Origin: JAZLIC01 sp045617225
GTDB lineage: Bacteria; Bacillota; Clostridia; Monoglobales; Monoglobaceae
Assembly: GCA_045617225.1 (NCBI GenBank)
Contig: JAZLIC010000146.1
Span: 1-24,313 of the forward strand
DNA length: 24,313 bases
Direction: 5' to 3'
The first letter of the stretch is position 1. Every line of letters begins with the position of its first letter. Positions 7,517-15,120 of this stretch are shown in pieces. Under the pieces are notes generated by a model. That model worked only from the letters and a program-made list of their open reading frames with translations, was not told where the DNA came from and made no database searches. Both the position numbers and the translations under genes were made by a program.

Positions 7517-7933
7517 TTGGCAAAAGAAGGAAAAGGAAAAGAGAAGCAGATAAAGAGTCTTTTTTCCTATGCTGTTATTTTTCTTATCGGCATAATAATA
7601 GTGATTATTTTTGCGGCAATGGCAGACGGCAGAGAAAAGACATTGATAACTAATGCCACTTCCACAAATGAGGTTATTCAAAATGAGCTTATTTCGGCAA
7701 AGGATGAGATTTACAGCTTAAAAGCCGAGAATGATACATTAAAGGCAAGTGCCGGCGAGCTTGAAAGGATAAAGGAGCTTGACAAGGTATGGTATCTTTA
7801 TAAAGAAGGTAAGACGCCGGAAGCGAAAGACGCACTTTCAAAAATCCCGACAGAGGCAATGGGCGAGAGTGAGAACGCTTATTACAACGCACTTTGCGAA
7901 ATATTAAATTTTAGAAAAGAGGATAAACAATGA
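7517..7933 (+). CDS. Unrecognised small membrane-anchored coiled-coil protein coupled to serS
   Basis: I do not recognise a family. A TTG start at 7517 is chosen because AAGGAG (7503-7508) lies 8 nt ahead; a GTG at 7508 would overlap that ribosome binding site. The product is 138 aa. A lysine-rich cytoplasmic start (residues 1-12) precedes one hydrophobic segment, about 17-36 (VIFLIGIIIVIIFAAMA). A heptad-like, charged stretch (about 45-80, EVIQNELISAKDEIYSLKAE) suggests a coiled coil, probably outside the membrane. The tail (VWYLYKEGKTPEAKDALSKI ... SENAYYNALCEIL) resembles a TPR hairpin pair. No signal peptidase site is obvious. The stop codon overlaps the serS start as ATGA, so the two are translationally coupled. 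Other Clostridia carry a membrane coiled-coil protein between parB and serS, but homology to that is not claimed. Confidence 0.75.
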   Translation: MAKEGKGKEKQIKSLFSYAVIFLIGIIIVIIFAAMADGREKTLITNATSTNEVIQNELISAKDEIYSLKAENDTLKASAGELERIKELDKVWYLYKEGKTPEAKDALSKIPTEAMGESENAYYNALCEILNFRKEDKQ

Positions 7934-9210
7934 TTGACATAAAACTTATTCGTACAGAGCCGGAGAAGGTAAAGGCGGCTCTTGGCAGAAGAAAAGAAGT
8001 TGTAGATATTGACGCAGTTTTAGAGCTTGACAAGCAAAGACGCGAGCTTTTATACGAGGTTGAGGGCAAGAAGGCGGAGCAGAATAACATTTCAAAGCAA
8101 ATTCCGCAGTTTAAGAAAGAGGGAAAGGACACAACCCAAATATTTGCGGAGATGAAGGCACTTTCCGACGAGATAAAGGGCTATGACGAAAAACTCCGTG
8201 AGCTTGATGAGAAGATTACCGCCCTTTTATATACCATTCCGAATATTCCGAACCCCACCGTTCCGGACGGCGACACGGACGAAGATAATGTTGATATCCG
8301 TCATTTTATGGAGCCGACACAGTTCGATTTTGAGCCGAAGGCACATTGGGATTTAGGTAAGGATTTGGGTATATTAGACCCTGAAACCGCCGCAAAGATT
8401 ACCGGTGCACGCTTCCATATATACAGCGGTCTTGGTGCACAGTTAGAACGTTCAATTATGAACTTCTACCTTGACACACATACGCAGAAGAATGGCTACA
8501 AAGAGGTATTTCCGCCGTTTATGGTACATAGAAACAGTATGATAGGCACAGGACAGCTCCCTAAATTTGAGGAGGACGCATTTAAGGTTTCGGATACCGA
8601 TTATTTCCTGGTACCTACCGCAGAAGTTCCTGTTACAAATATGCACAGAGATGATATTTTAGACGGTAACAAGCTTCCGCTTAAATACTGCGCATACACC
8701 GCTTGCTTCCGTGCAGAGGCAGGAAGTGCCGGCAGAGATACAAGAGGTCTTATCCGTCAGCATCAGTTCAACAAGGTAGAGCTTGTTAAGTTTACAAAGC
8801 CGGAGGACTCTTATAATGAGCTTGAAAAGCTTGTAAACGATGCGGAGTCGGTGCTTCAAGCACTCAAACTCCCCTACCGTGTAGTAAAAATCTGTATCGG
8901 TGACCTCGGCTTTACCGCCGCAATGAAGTATGATATTGAAGTATGGATGCCGAGCTACAACAGATATGTTGAGATTTCCTCTTGCTCTAATTTTGAGGAC
9001 TTCCAGGCACGCCGTGCGAATATCAAATATAAGGATTCGCCAAAGGACAAGGCACAGTATGTTCACACATTAAACGGCAGCGGTGTTGCAATCGGCCGTA
9101 CCACCGCCGCAATTTTGGAGAATTATCAGAATGCAGACGGAAGCATTACCATTCCGGAGGTTCTCCGCCCGTATATGAACGGAAAAGAGAAGATAACTAT
9201 AGATTATTAA
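7930..9210 (+). CDS. serS: Serine--tRNA ligase
   Basis: This class II synthetase charges tRNA-Ser with serine in the cytoplasm. The 426-aa product is full length. The N-terminal antiparallel coiled-coil arm that grips the tRNA spans about residues 28-100 (ELDKQRRELLYEVEGKKAEQ ...). The serine-binding TAE triad is at 230-232. Class II motif 2 is TACFRAEAGSAGRDTRG (257-273), followed by QHQFNKVELVK. EISSCSNFEDFQARR and motif 3, GSGVAIGRTTAAILEN, complete the active site. The ATG overlaps the upstream stop by 4 nt (ATGA), and AGAGG at 7918-7922 provides the ribosome binding site. No T-box leader is possible directly upstream because the preceding gene abuts it. Confidence 0.98.
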   Translation: MIDIKLIRTEPEKVKAALGRRKEVVDIDAVLELDKQRRELLYEVEGKKAEQNNISKQIPQFKKEGKDTTQIFAEMKALSDEIKGYDEKLRELDEKITALLYTIPNIPNPTVPDGDTDEDNVDIRHFMEPTQFDFEPKAHWDLGKDLGILDPETAAKITGARFHIYSGLGAQLERSIMNFYLDTHTQKNGYKEVFPPFMVHRNSMIGTGQLPKFEEDAFKVSDTDYFLVPTAEVPVTNMHRDDILDGNKLPLKYCAYTACFRAEAGSAGRDTRGLIRQHQFNKVELVKFTKPEDSYNELEKLVNDAESVLQALKLPYRVVKICIGDLGFTAAMKYDIEVWMPSYNRYVEISSCSNFEDFQARRANIKYKDSPKDKAQYVHTLNGSGVAIGRTTAAILENYQNADGSITIPEVLRPYMNGKEKITIDY

Positions 9211-9278
9211 ATATGAATCAAACTCCAAAATATATCACTTAAATAATCAATACGGATAAGTATAATGGAGGTGAAATT

Positions 9279-10289
9279 GTGTTACATTATAAAGTTGTTT
9301 CTCTATTTTCAGGTTGCGGAGGCTTAGATTTAGGTATTGTAGGAGGATTCTCTTATCTTGGTAAATACTATAATAAAAATCCGTTTGAAATTATATGGGC
9401 TAATGATATAAATTTGAGAGCCACTCAAACATTGAAGCTTAATTTTCCAGCAGTAAATGTAATATGTGGAGATATAACAGAAATCATAGGAGAAAGTGAA
9501 AATAACCAAATCTCTATGTTACCCAAAATAGAAATTCCAAAAGCAGATGTCGTAATCGGAGGTTTTCCGTGTCAAGATTTTAGTGTTGCTGGAAAAAGAT
9601 GTGGATTAACGGTTAAAAGAGGAAAACTATATCAAAGCATGGCCAAAGTTATTGAATTAGTAAAACCTAAGGTTTTTGTTGCTGAAAATGTTAAAGGATT
9701 GATCTCATGGGAAAACGGATTAGCTATAAAGACAATTGTTGAAGATTTTTCTAAATTAGGATATAGAGTTGAATATAAACTTTTTAATACTGCTGATTAT
9801 GGAGTACCTCAAATTCGAGAACGTGTAATTATTGTAGGAATAAGAGATGACATTAAAGTTAACTTTAAATGGATGCCTCCAACACATTCATCATTTGACA
9901 AAACTTTATTACCTTGGGTAACAATAAAAGATGCAATTTTTGATTTAGAAGATGATGAAAAACACAAAAAATTACCAAATTATGGGTATTCAAAAGCTAA
10001 GTTTTTTCCGGGCACACAAGGAAATACAATAACAAAAGCTGATAGGCCGGCTCCAACAATACGAGCAGAACATCATGGCAATATTGAATTTCATTATAGT
10101 TTGCCTCGTAGATTGTCAGCAAGAGAGGTTGCTAGAATTCAAACTTTTCCTGATGATTTTACTTTTGTTCAATCCATATCAGACGCATATCGACAAATAG
10201 GCAATGCCGTGGCACCTGTTTTTGCTTGGCATATTTCAAATATGTTATGTGACATTTTAAAAAACTCAAAGGAGAAAAACAATGAGTAG
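9279..10289 (+). CDS. Type II DNA (cytosine-5) methyltransferase
   Basis: This enzyme transfers methyl from SAM to C5 of cytosine in a specific duplex site, protecting host DNA from the adjacent nuclease. A GTG start at 9279 has an excellent GGAGG (9267-9271) 7 nt ahead, giving 336 aa. The motifs in order are: I, VSLFSGCGGLDLG (residues 7-19); IV, GGFPCQDFSVAG with catalytic Cys98; VI, AENV (135-138); VIII, QIRERVIIVG (178-187); IX, RLSAREVARIQTFPD; and X, QIGNAVAP. The target-recognition segment is short, about 195-280. Composition is clearly AT-richer than serS just upstream, with many AAA, ATA and TTA codons, which suggests acquisition. It overlaps the endonuclease gene by 8 nt. The recognition site cannot be read directly. 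Confidence 0.95.
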   Translation: MLHYKVVSLFSGCGGLDLGIVGGFSYLGKYYNKNPFEIIWANDINLRATQTLKLNFPAVNVICGDITEIIGESENNQISMLPKIEIPKADVVIGGFPCQDFSVAGKRCGLTVKRGKLYQSMAKVIELVKPKVFVAENVKGLISWENGLAIKTIVEDFSKLGYRVEYKLFNTADYGVPQIRERVIIVGIRDDIKVNFKWMPPTHSSFDKTLLPWVTIKDAIFDLEDDEKHKKLPNYGYSKAKFFPGTQGNTITKADRPAPTIRAEHHGNIEFHYSLPRRLSAREVARIQTFPDDFTFVQSISDAYRQIGNAVAPVFAWHISNMLCDILKNSKEKNNE

Positions 10290-10926
10290 TATTTATAATA
10301 AATTATTTGATGATAAATTAATAATACGTAGAGTTAAAAATAAACTACCTCATTTATTTCAACTTGCTGAACTTGAAAGTTCTCGAAACGGAAAAGTAGG
10401 CATGGAAATAGGCTCTGTAAGAGAAAGAATTTTAATTGCGCTTTTAATGTATAAATTTGGTATTGATATTGTTGACCCAGATATACCAATAACAGCACCT
10501 GAGGTAGATGTATATGTAGAGAAAACTCCTTTATCAATAAAAACAATTACAACAAAAAGTGATAAATATACTTCCGTAAAATTGATATGGACGGTTGACC
10601 ATATTAAAGCCATAGAGTTCAAAAATAAATATGTACCTTCCTGTGACATGTTACTTGCAAAAATAAAGTGGAACGGAATGGGAAAACTACTATTGTTTTC
10701 AAAGGAATCTCAACAAAAGATTTTAAATGATATTGGAATAGATAAATATATTAAAATGCCTAAAGAGGGTACAAATGCACGAGGTGTTGAAATTTCTGCG
10801 GAAGCATTAACTTTTTTAGAAAAGTGCAAAGACACAAGATGTATTGACATAAATTTTATTCGTGAAAAAATTGATTATAGGGAAGTATATACTAAATGGT
10901 TAGATGCATGGAGAGAGGAATATTAG
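10282..10926 (+). CDS. Probable type II restriction endonuclease, ThaI-like
   Basis: The gene starts 8 nt inside the end of the methyltransferase gene, with AAAGGAG at 10268-10274, and makes 214 aa. As the co-transcribed partner of a C5 methyltransferase, a restriction nuclease is the expected product. From memory, the block LPHLFQLAELESSRNGK followed by VGMEIGSVRERILIALL matches the ThaI-family endonucleases. A PD-(D/E)xK-type core is visible: Glu48 in SVRER, then PEVD (73-76) and SIK (85-87), where Asp76 and Lys87 would bind metal and activate water. KLIWTVD and PSCDMLL follow. ThaI itself cuts CGCG, so that site is a testable guess for this pair. Composition matches the methyltransferase. 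The family assignment is moderately sure; the nuclease role is more so. Confidence 0.75.
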   Translation: MSSIYNKLFDDKLIIRRVKNKLPHLFQLAELESSRNGKVGMEIGSVRERILIALLMYKFGIDIVDPDIPITAPEVDVYVEKTPLSIKTITTKSDKYTSVKLIWTVDHIKAIEFKNKYVPSCDMLLAKIKWNGMGKLLLFSKESQQKILNDIGIDKYIKMPKEGTNARGVEISAEALTFLEKCKDTRCIDINFIREKIDYREVYTKWLDAWREEY

Positions 10927-11010
10927 AATTTTTAACACTCAACACCAAAGATAAAAATAAATAAAACGCTTCTTTTTCTCTATATTTTAGAATGCAAAAA
11001 TCCTTATTTA

Positions 11011-11048
11011 AAAGCAGTCGCCCCTCTGCAAGCGTCTGCTTTGTTTTT
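11011..11048 (+). terminator. Terminator between convergent genes
   Basis: AAAGCAG (11011-11017) pairs with CTGCTTT (11036-11042), with an inner CGC/GCG extension, followed by GTTTTTT. It ends the restriction-modification transcript. The opposite strand has only a short T-run, so termination of the leftward gene here is less certain. Confidence 0.75.
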
Positions 11049-11055
11049 TGCGAAG

Positions 11056-12993
11056 TTATCCTTTATAAAATAAATAATTTGAGGCTTCGATTATCTTATC
11101 ATAGACACTAAGGCGCATATCTGTCGGCGGCGGAAACGCCTTATCCCCAAGAGTGCATTTTTCTGCCGCTTCTATTGCATATTTTATTATATTATCTTCA
11201 TTTTCGTAAGGTTTCAAAAACGCCTTTGCTTCCGAAATTATCGGTAAAAATTCTTTTTTATCATATGCCCACATAGAGAGTGCAGATAATGCGTATGCGG
11301 TCTGAACAAGCACAACCGACAACTTTTGAGAGTTGGTTATCGCTCCGCTTGAACGCACATTTTCGAGAAGAAACGAAACGGCGGTATAAAGCGAAAATAT
11401 AACCTTTTCGTCCTTTTTCGGCTCAGAAAAATGTGATTTAATTTCCGTAAAGTCGCCATTTAAAGGACGGTTTTCAATCTGAATATAATTATCCTTTCCG
11501 CTTCCGTCGTTCTCCTTTATTTTCAGGGCTGTTTCTTCTGTCAAAACGCCGTATTTTAAAGCGTCATATTGTATCTGACTTAATATACGCTTATAAGAAG
11601 ACGGAGTAGTCTTATATAGCATAGAACGCAACTTTTTTATACTTGCTTCGCCATATAAAAGCTTTATAAAATCATAATCCGATGCCGATATAATATTTTC
11701 TGCATCTATTCTTACTCTTTCCCCTTGCCCTTCAATTATAAAATCTGTATGTACCTTACCGTGGAACTTAACCAAAAAGCTCAGATAGTCACCACCGAAG
11801 ATACCCTCATTACAAATATACGCCTCGCCGTCAAAATCAGGCATCAGACGATATTTTAATGTTGACGCACACACTATGTCATCTATTGCACAATTAAAGG
11901 CAGAGGTAAAATTTTTGCCCATATAGATGTGTCTTGTATAGCCGCCCAAAAAGTCCGCAGCGGCGGTTATTGATTTATGGGGTGAAATATCACTAAGTGT
12001 CAAAATTCCCATACCTGAGCCGCCTAAATCTTTGTTATAGCGGATAATGGGCGCCCACGAAGTAATTTCGGGAGATGTTATAAATACAGGTATAACATCT
12101 CCTTCTTTAAATTTCTCTTTTATGTCTTTAAAGCCCTGACTTGAAGCCCCATATCTTAGTGAAACATCAGAGAGCCAATCTTTTAAAGCACAAATATTTT
12201 CGTCAGTACACTCTGTCATATTATCGGAAAAATATTCAGTATCACCGCTGACCAACGCCACATTAAAAAGCCTGTCAGGTAAAAAACCTTGCAGAGTTGC
12301 CAAAATACCTTCTTTTGCTTTTTCAAGGCGGTATTCGGGCATTTCAAAGGAAGTATCAAGGATAAACAAGACACCTATTTTATCTTCTTTCCTTTCAGGG
12401 AGTTTTAAGCGGAAATATCCGATATTTTCATCATCTTTGGTATGGGTAATATAACCGAAGTTTCTTCTTTCTTCTCCGTATAAAATATCTATTAAAATAT
12501 CTCTTGAATAGGCGTCGGATATGATTTTTGAATTTTCGCCGCTCTTTTCGACAGAATGAGTAGGCGATGAAACCGTTGATTTTCTGTCCGTTTCCTCCAA
12601 AACCTTTATATTTATTTCTGCCTGTGAGTATGGGTTTGGAATAACAAGTCTTGCACCGTGTTTTAATAAAGTCATAGGTGCGTATGCAACAATAATTGCG
12701 TTTACAGTTCCTTTGTTAGGCATAATATCGGTAGTCAGCATATATTCGTCATCATCTTTACGCACTATTCCCACAGGCGAAAGTTCTTTTTGCGGCGTCA
12801 TTGGCGCAATATGAGATACCTGTGTACGGTCGTTTTCAATAAGTTGAAGATGTGATATTACCGCACCGTGTGGAAGCTTAAACGAAAAATGTGTCCTCTC
12901 CTCCGTTCCGTCCGCATAGAATGTTATGTTATATATAAGATGTGCATAAGCATCTAAAACGGTTGCATCAACCGAAACATATTGTTTAAGCAT
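11056..12993 (-). CDS. VIT/VWA-like domain protein, probably cytoplasmic
   Basis: The 645-aa product has no signal peptide or membrane segment. Residues about 5-130 have a VIT-like pattern (FSFKLPHGAVISHLQLIEND; later MPNKGTVNAIIVAYAPM). A von Willebrand A-like fold follows near 205-390: IGVLFILDTSFEMPE, then RLFNVALVSGD and VIPVFITSPEI. The metal-site motif is degenerate: the expected DxSxS reads D-T-S-F-E (213-217), so metal binding may be altered or lost. The C-terminal 250 residues are mostly helical and unrecognised. The ATG lies inside the end of the PAP2 gene (8-nt overlap) with GGGGG ahead, so the two are co-transcribed. VIT/VWA proteins usually mediate protein contacts; partner and role here are unknown. 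Confidence 0.7.
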   Translation of the reverse strand: MLKQYVSVDATVLDAYAHLIYNITFYADGTEERTHFSFKLPHGAVISHLQLIENDRTQVSHIAPMTPQKELSPVGIVRKDDDEYMLTTDIMPNKGTVNAIIVAYAPMTLLKHGARLVIPNPYSQAEINIKVLEETDRKSTVSSPTHSVEKSGENSKIISDAYSRDILIDILYGEERRNFGYITHTKDDENIGYFRLKLPERKEDKIGVLFILDTSFEMPEYRLEKAKEGILATLQGFLPDRLFNVALVSGDTEYFSDNMTECTDENICALKDWLSDVSLRYGASSQGFKDIKEKFKEGDVIPVFITSPEITSWAPIIRYNKDLGGSGMGILTLSDISPHKSITAAADFLGGYTRHIYMGKNFTSAFNCAIDDIVCASTLKYRLMPDFDGEAYICNEGIFGGDYLSFLVKFHGKVHTDFIIEGQGERVRIDAENIISASDYDFIKLLYGEASIKKLRSMLYKTTPSSYKRILSQIQYDALKYGVLTEETALKIKENDGSGKDNYIQIENRPLNGDFTEIKSHFSEPKKDEKVIFSLYTAVSFLLENVRSSGAITNSQKLSVVLVQTAYALSALSMWAYDKKEFLPIISEAKAFLKPYENEDNIIKYAIEAAEKCTLGDKAFPPPTDMRLSVYDKIIEASNYLFYKG

Positions 12994-13903
12994 TCTTTTT
13001 GCCCCCTATTTTTGAAAAAAACTTAAATGTAAGAGGCCATATTGCGGTCGCAAACAGGACGGTTAAAAAATATTCAAGACCCTCACCGAAAACACCGAGT
13101 TTTAAAACAGTTGCTTTAAGAAATGCCTTTAATCCGAGTGTTAAAAACATTCCGATAAAAAGCTTTAAAACCTGTCCGAGCGGTGCTGCTTCATTCTTAA
13201 ATTTTATATATTTTGTATCTAAAAAGTAACCGAGAGCTATTGCAAGTGACGCACCTAAAATTTTGTAGCCTATTTCTACTCCCGATGTAAGATTTGAAAT
13301 ATCAATATCGGCAGGAAACGGGTATATTTTTAAGAAAATTATATATGATACACTTAATAAAATACCTAAAACACAGATATAAGGCATAGCTTTTTCATAA
13401 ATATTATCATTTTTAAAAAACGGATAAAAAATAATAACCAAAAGAATACCGATTACAAGCGATGTAATAACATCTTTCGGAGTATGTACCCCTAAATACA
13501 TTCTTGAAAACGCAACAAGAATTATTGAAATTACGCCTAAAATCCTAACCCAATTTCTTTTTGTGGTAGCTATGACCGTACCCATTGAGCCGGTAATATT
13601 CTGCGTATGTCCGGACGGAAAGGAATATCCTATTGCTTCATCACGGGCAGACTCTACAATAGTAAAATTTTTATTTAAAATCCACGGACGCGGAATTCTG
13701 AAAATAAATTTTAAAAATTGATTTATAACAAGTCCGAAAAAGCCAACATTTAAAAGAAAATATCCTCTTTTTTTATCAACGCACCAATGTATAAAAAATG
13801 CAAGAACTATTGAAAAACCTTCATATCCCAAAAATGTAATTACTTCCATTGTTTTATTTAAAAAAGGATTTCTTATGCCTTCAAGAAATATCAAAAAATT
13901 CAC
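12986..13903 (-). CDS. PAP2-family membrane phosphatase
   Basis: This is an integral membrane phosphatase of the type 2 phosphatidic acid phosphatase superfamily, which acts on lipid phosphates or pyrophosphates (for example undecaprenyl pyrophosphate) at the outer face. All three catalytic motifs are present: K65-x6-R72-P73 (KFIFRIPRP), PSGH at 96-99, and SR-x5-H-x3-D at 133-144 (SRMYLGVHTPKD). The 305-aa product has about eight hydrophobic segments. The last three, beyond residue 170, extend past the minimal PAP2 fold, as in diacylglycerol-pyrophosphatase-like relatives. A GTG start at 13903 has AGAGGTGA 5 nt upstream, and a strong promoter lies at 13925-13953. It is first in a two-gene unit with the VIT/VWA-like protein. 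The exact lipid substrate cannot be told. Confidence 0.93.
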   Translation of the reverse strand: MNFLIFLEGIRNPFLNKTMEVITFLGYEGFSIVLAFFIHWCVDKKRGYFLLNVGFFGLVINQFLKFIFRIPRPWILNKNFTIVESARDEAIGYSFPSGHTQNITGSMGTVIATTKRNWVRILGVISIILVAFSRMYLGVHTPKDVITSLVIGILLVIIFYPFFKNDNIYEKAMPYICVLGILLSVSYIIFLKIYPFPADIDISNLTSGVEIGYKILGASLAIALGYFLDTKYIKFKNEAAPLGQVLKLFIGMFLTLGLKAFLKATVLKLGVFGEGLEYFLTVLFATAIWPLTFKFFSKIGGKKNA

Positions 13904-13924
13904 TTAAATCACCTCTTATATGGT

Positions 13925-13953
13925 ATTATATAACAATTAAATTAAAAAAACAA
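13925..13953 (-). promoter_or_regulatory. Promoter of the PAP2 / VIT-VWA unit
   Basis: Reading the minus strand, TTGTTT (13953-13948) is followed by a 17-bp spacer and a perfect TATAAT (13930-13925). The leader is very short, ending at the AGAGGTGA ribosome binding site. It is back-to-back with the aldolase promoter, 7 bp apart. Confidence 0.75.
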
Positions 13954-13960
13954 TATATTG

Positions 13961-13989
13961 TTGACAAAAGAAAATGTAAGGAGTAGTAT
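13961..13989 (+). promoter_or_regulatory. Promoter of the aldolase gene
   Basis: A perfect TTGACA (13961-13966), a 17-bp spacer and TAGTAT (13984-13989, 4 of 6) precede the ATG at 14008. Transcription would start close to the GGGGTGAT ribosome binding site, so the leader is only about 10 nt. Confidence 0.6.
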
Positions 13990-14007
13990 TTTTAGTGGGG
14001 TGATATT

Positions 14008-14772
14008 ATGGATAAATATTTAAAACTTAAAGAAAAATTTGATAATAAAGAAAAGATAGTAGGCACAATATCAATGTGCTTTAACGACCCTCTTGTTCTT
14101 GATATTATTAACAGAGATGATTTGGATTTTATACTATTTGATGCAGAGCATGGCTATTTTGATACTCTTAACATTGCACATCATATGCAGATATGCAGAC
14201 TTATGGGACTTCCGAGCTTTGTGCGTGTTCCGCAAATTCGTTATCACTTTATTTCAAGAGCGCTTGATATGGGTACCGACGGAATTATGCTTCCGAGAGT
14301 AGAAAAGTTAGAACAAATTGAAGTTGCTTTAAATGCTCTTTTATTCTATCCGGAAGGTAAAAAGGGATATGCAGGACACTTTATGCTGAGAAAAGGAGAA
14401 AAATTTGAAGATTATAAGAAGACAAGATTTCTTCTTCCGCAGATAGAGTCAAAAGAAGGTATAGAAGTTCTGCCTGAAATGCTTGAAAAGTACGGAGAGT
14501 ACATAAGTGCTATTATAATAGGTCCTTGTGACCTTTCAATAATGATTGGAAAGCCTCTTGATTTGGAAGACAGCGAACATAAGGAATATGTACAAAAAAT
14601 CTTTGACATTTGTAAAAAATATAATAAATCCTGCGGTATTTATTGTGACTCTCCCGAAAGAGCAGAAAAATATCGAAAAATGGGTGCAAATGTACTTTGG
14701 AGCTTTACCGATGTAAATTGCTTTAAAAAAGGTTATAATGATTTAATGGACGAAATCACAAAATTAAAATAG
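14008..14772 (+). CDS. HpcH/HpaI-family 2-oxo acid aldolase
   Basis: This is a metal-dependent class II pyruvate aldolase of the HpaI type, which reversibly splits 4-hydroxy-2-oxo acids into pyruvate and an aldehyde. The 254-aa length is typical. FDAEHGYFD (44-52) carries the catalytic histidine, His48. RVP with Arg73 binds pyruvate, and GTDGIMLPRVE (89-99) is the family block. Glu147 in QIES and Asp175 in GPCDLS are the metal ligands, with spacing as in HpaI. GGGGTG at 13997-14002 precedes the ATG. It stands alone between divergent and convergent neighbours and has its own promoter and terminator, so its sugar-acid or aromatic pathway cannot be inferred. The substrate could equally be 2-keto-3-deoxy-rhamnonate, 2-dehydro-3-deoxy-glucarate or an aromatic breakdown product. 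Confidence 0.88.
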   Translation: MDKYLKLKEKFDNKEKIVGTISMCFNDPLVLDIINRDDLDFILFDAEHGYFDTLNIAHHMQICRLMGLPSFVRVPQIRYHFISRALDMGTDGIMLPRVEKLEQIEVALNALLFYPEGKKGYAGHFMLRKGEKFEDYKKTRFLLPQIESKEGIEVLPEMLEKYGEYISAIIIGPCDLSIMIGKPLDLEDSEHKEYVQKIFDICKKYNKSCGIYCDSPERAEKYRKMGANVLWSFTDVNCFKKGYNDLMDEITKLK

Positions 14773-14774
14773 GT

Positions 14775-14829
14775 GATGTTAAAAAAGTCCGGAACGCTAA
14801 AAGTCTGAACATTTTTTATCTATCCCCTT
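14775..14829 (+). repeat. 3'-UTR structured repeat element, copy 3, lacking its centre
   Basis: Beginning 3 nt after the aldolase stop, GATGTTAAAAAAGTCCGGAA and CGCTAAAA align to the 5' part of copies 1 and 2. TCTGAACATT and TTATCTATCCCC align to their 3' part. The central roughly 75-80 nt, including the large hairpin, are absent between CGCTAAAA and TCTGAAC. The position between stop codon and terminator is the same as in the other copies. Confidence 0.6.
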
Positions 14830-14843
14830 CTAAAAATTTCTTC

Positions 14844-14890
14844 AAAAAAAATGACTGTTTAAAAAAAAATTTTTTACAGTCACTTTTTTT
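14844..14890. terminator. Bidirectional terminator
   Basis: TGACTGT (14852-14858) pairs with ACAGTCA (14876-14882), with A/T pairing inside. Seven T (14884-14890) follow on the plus strand and eight A (14844-14851) precede, giving a T-tract for leftward transcripts too. It ends the aldolase message and could end the leftward MBOAT/DHHW message after it crosses the AT-rich region. Confidence 0.8.
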
Positions 14891-15120
14891 ATATTACTAT
14901 ATATATAATATATATAATTATAGTAGTAGCAGTAGTAGTAGAAGGTGTTGATAACTCTAAAAACTCTTAAAAGCCTTTTAAATATTATATTTATTGAATT
15001 TAATAACCTATAAAAAGTTATTAAAAGTTATTAAGAGTTTCAACAAGAAAAATAATTTTTAAAAGATATTTTTATTTATTAACAGAAAAGTTATTAACTT
15101 TTTAATAATTCTGTGGAAAA
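14891..15120. other. AT-rich region with origin-like unwinding module (candidate oriC or BUS)
   Basis: No gene is seen here. 14891-14920 is almost pure A/T alternation. Then come seven trinucleotides, six TAG and one CAG, at 14921-14941. AAGG follows, then TGTTGATAA (14946-14954), one base from the DnaA box TGTGGATAA. Read 3'-5' away from the box, the trinucleotides are GAT repeats, the DnaA-trio pattern known from Bacillus origins: box, G/C pair, trios, AT-rich DNA. Further box-like sites are TTATTAACA (15076-15084) and TGTGGAAAA (15112-15120). There are also direct repeats AGTTATTAA (15016, 15026), inverted repeats AAACTCTTAA/TTAAGAGTTT (14961, 15031), and a palindrome at 15087-15103. Against it: no dnaA nearby, imperfect boxes, and polC-serS would face an incoming fork. 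Confidence 0.4.

Noticed and set aside
9279..13903. A multi-gene defence island (restriction genes plus the VIT/VWA-like protein and PAP2) as a BREX- or DISARM-like system
   Set aside because: Only a plain type II pair is present; the neighbouring genes are convergent, separated by a terminator and lack helicase, PglZ or other marker genes.
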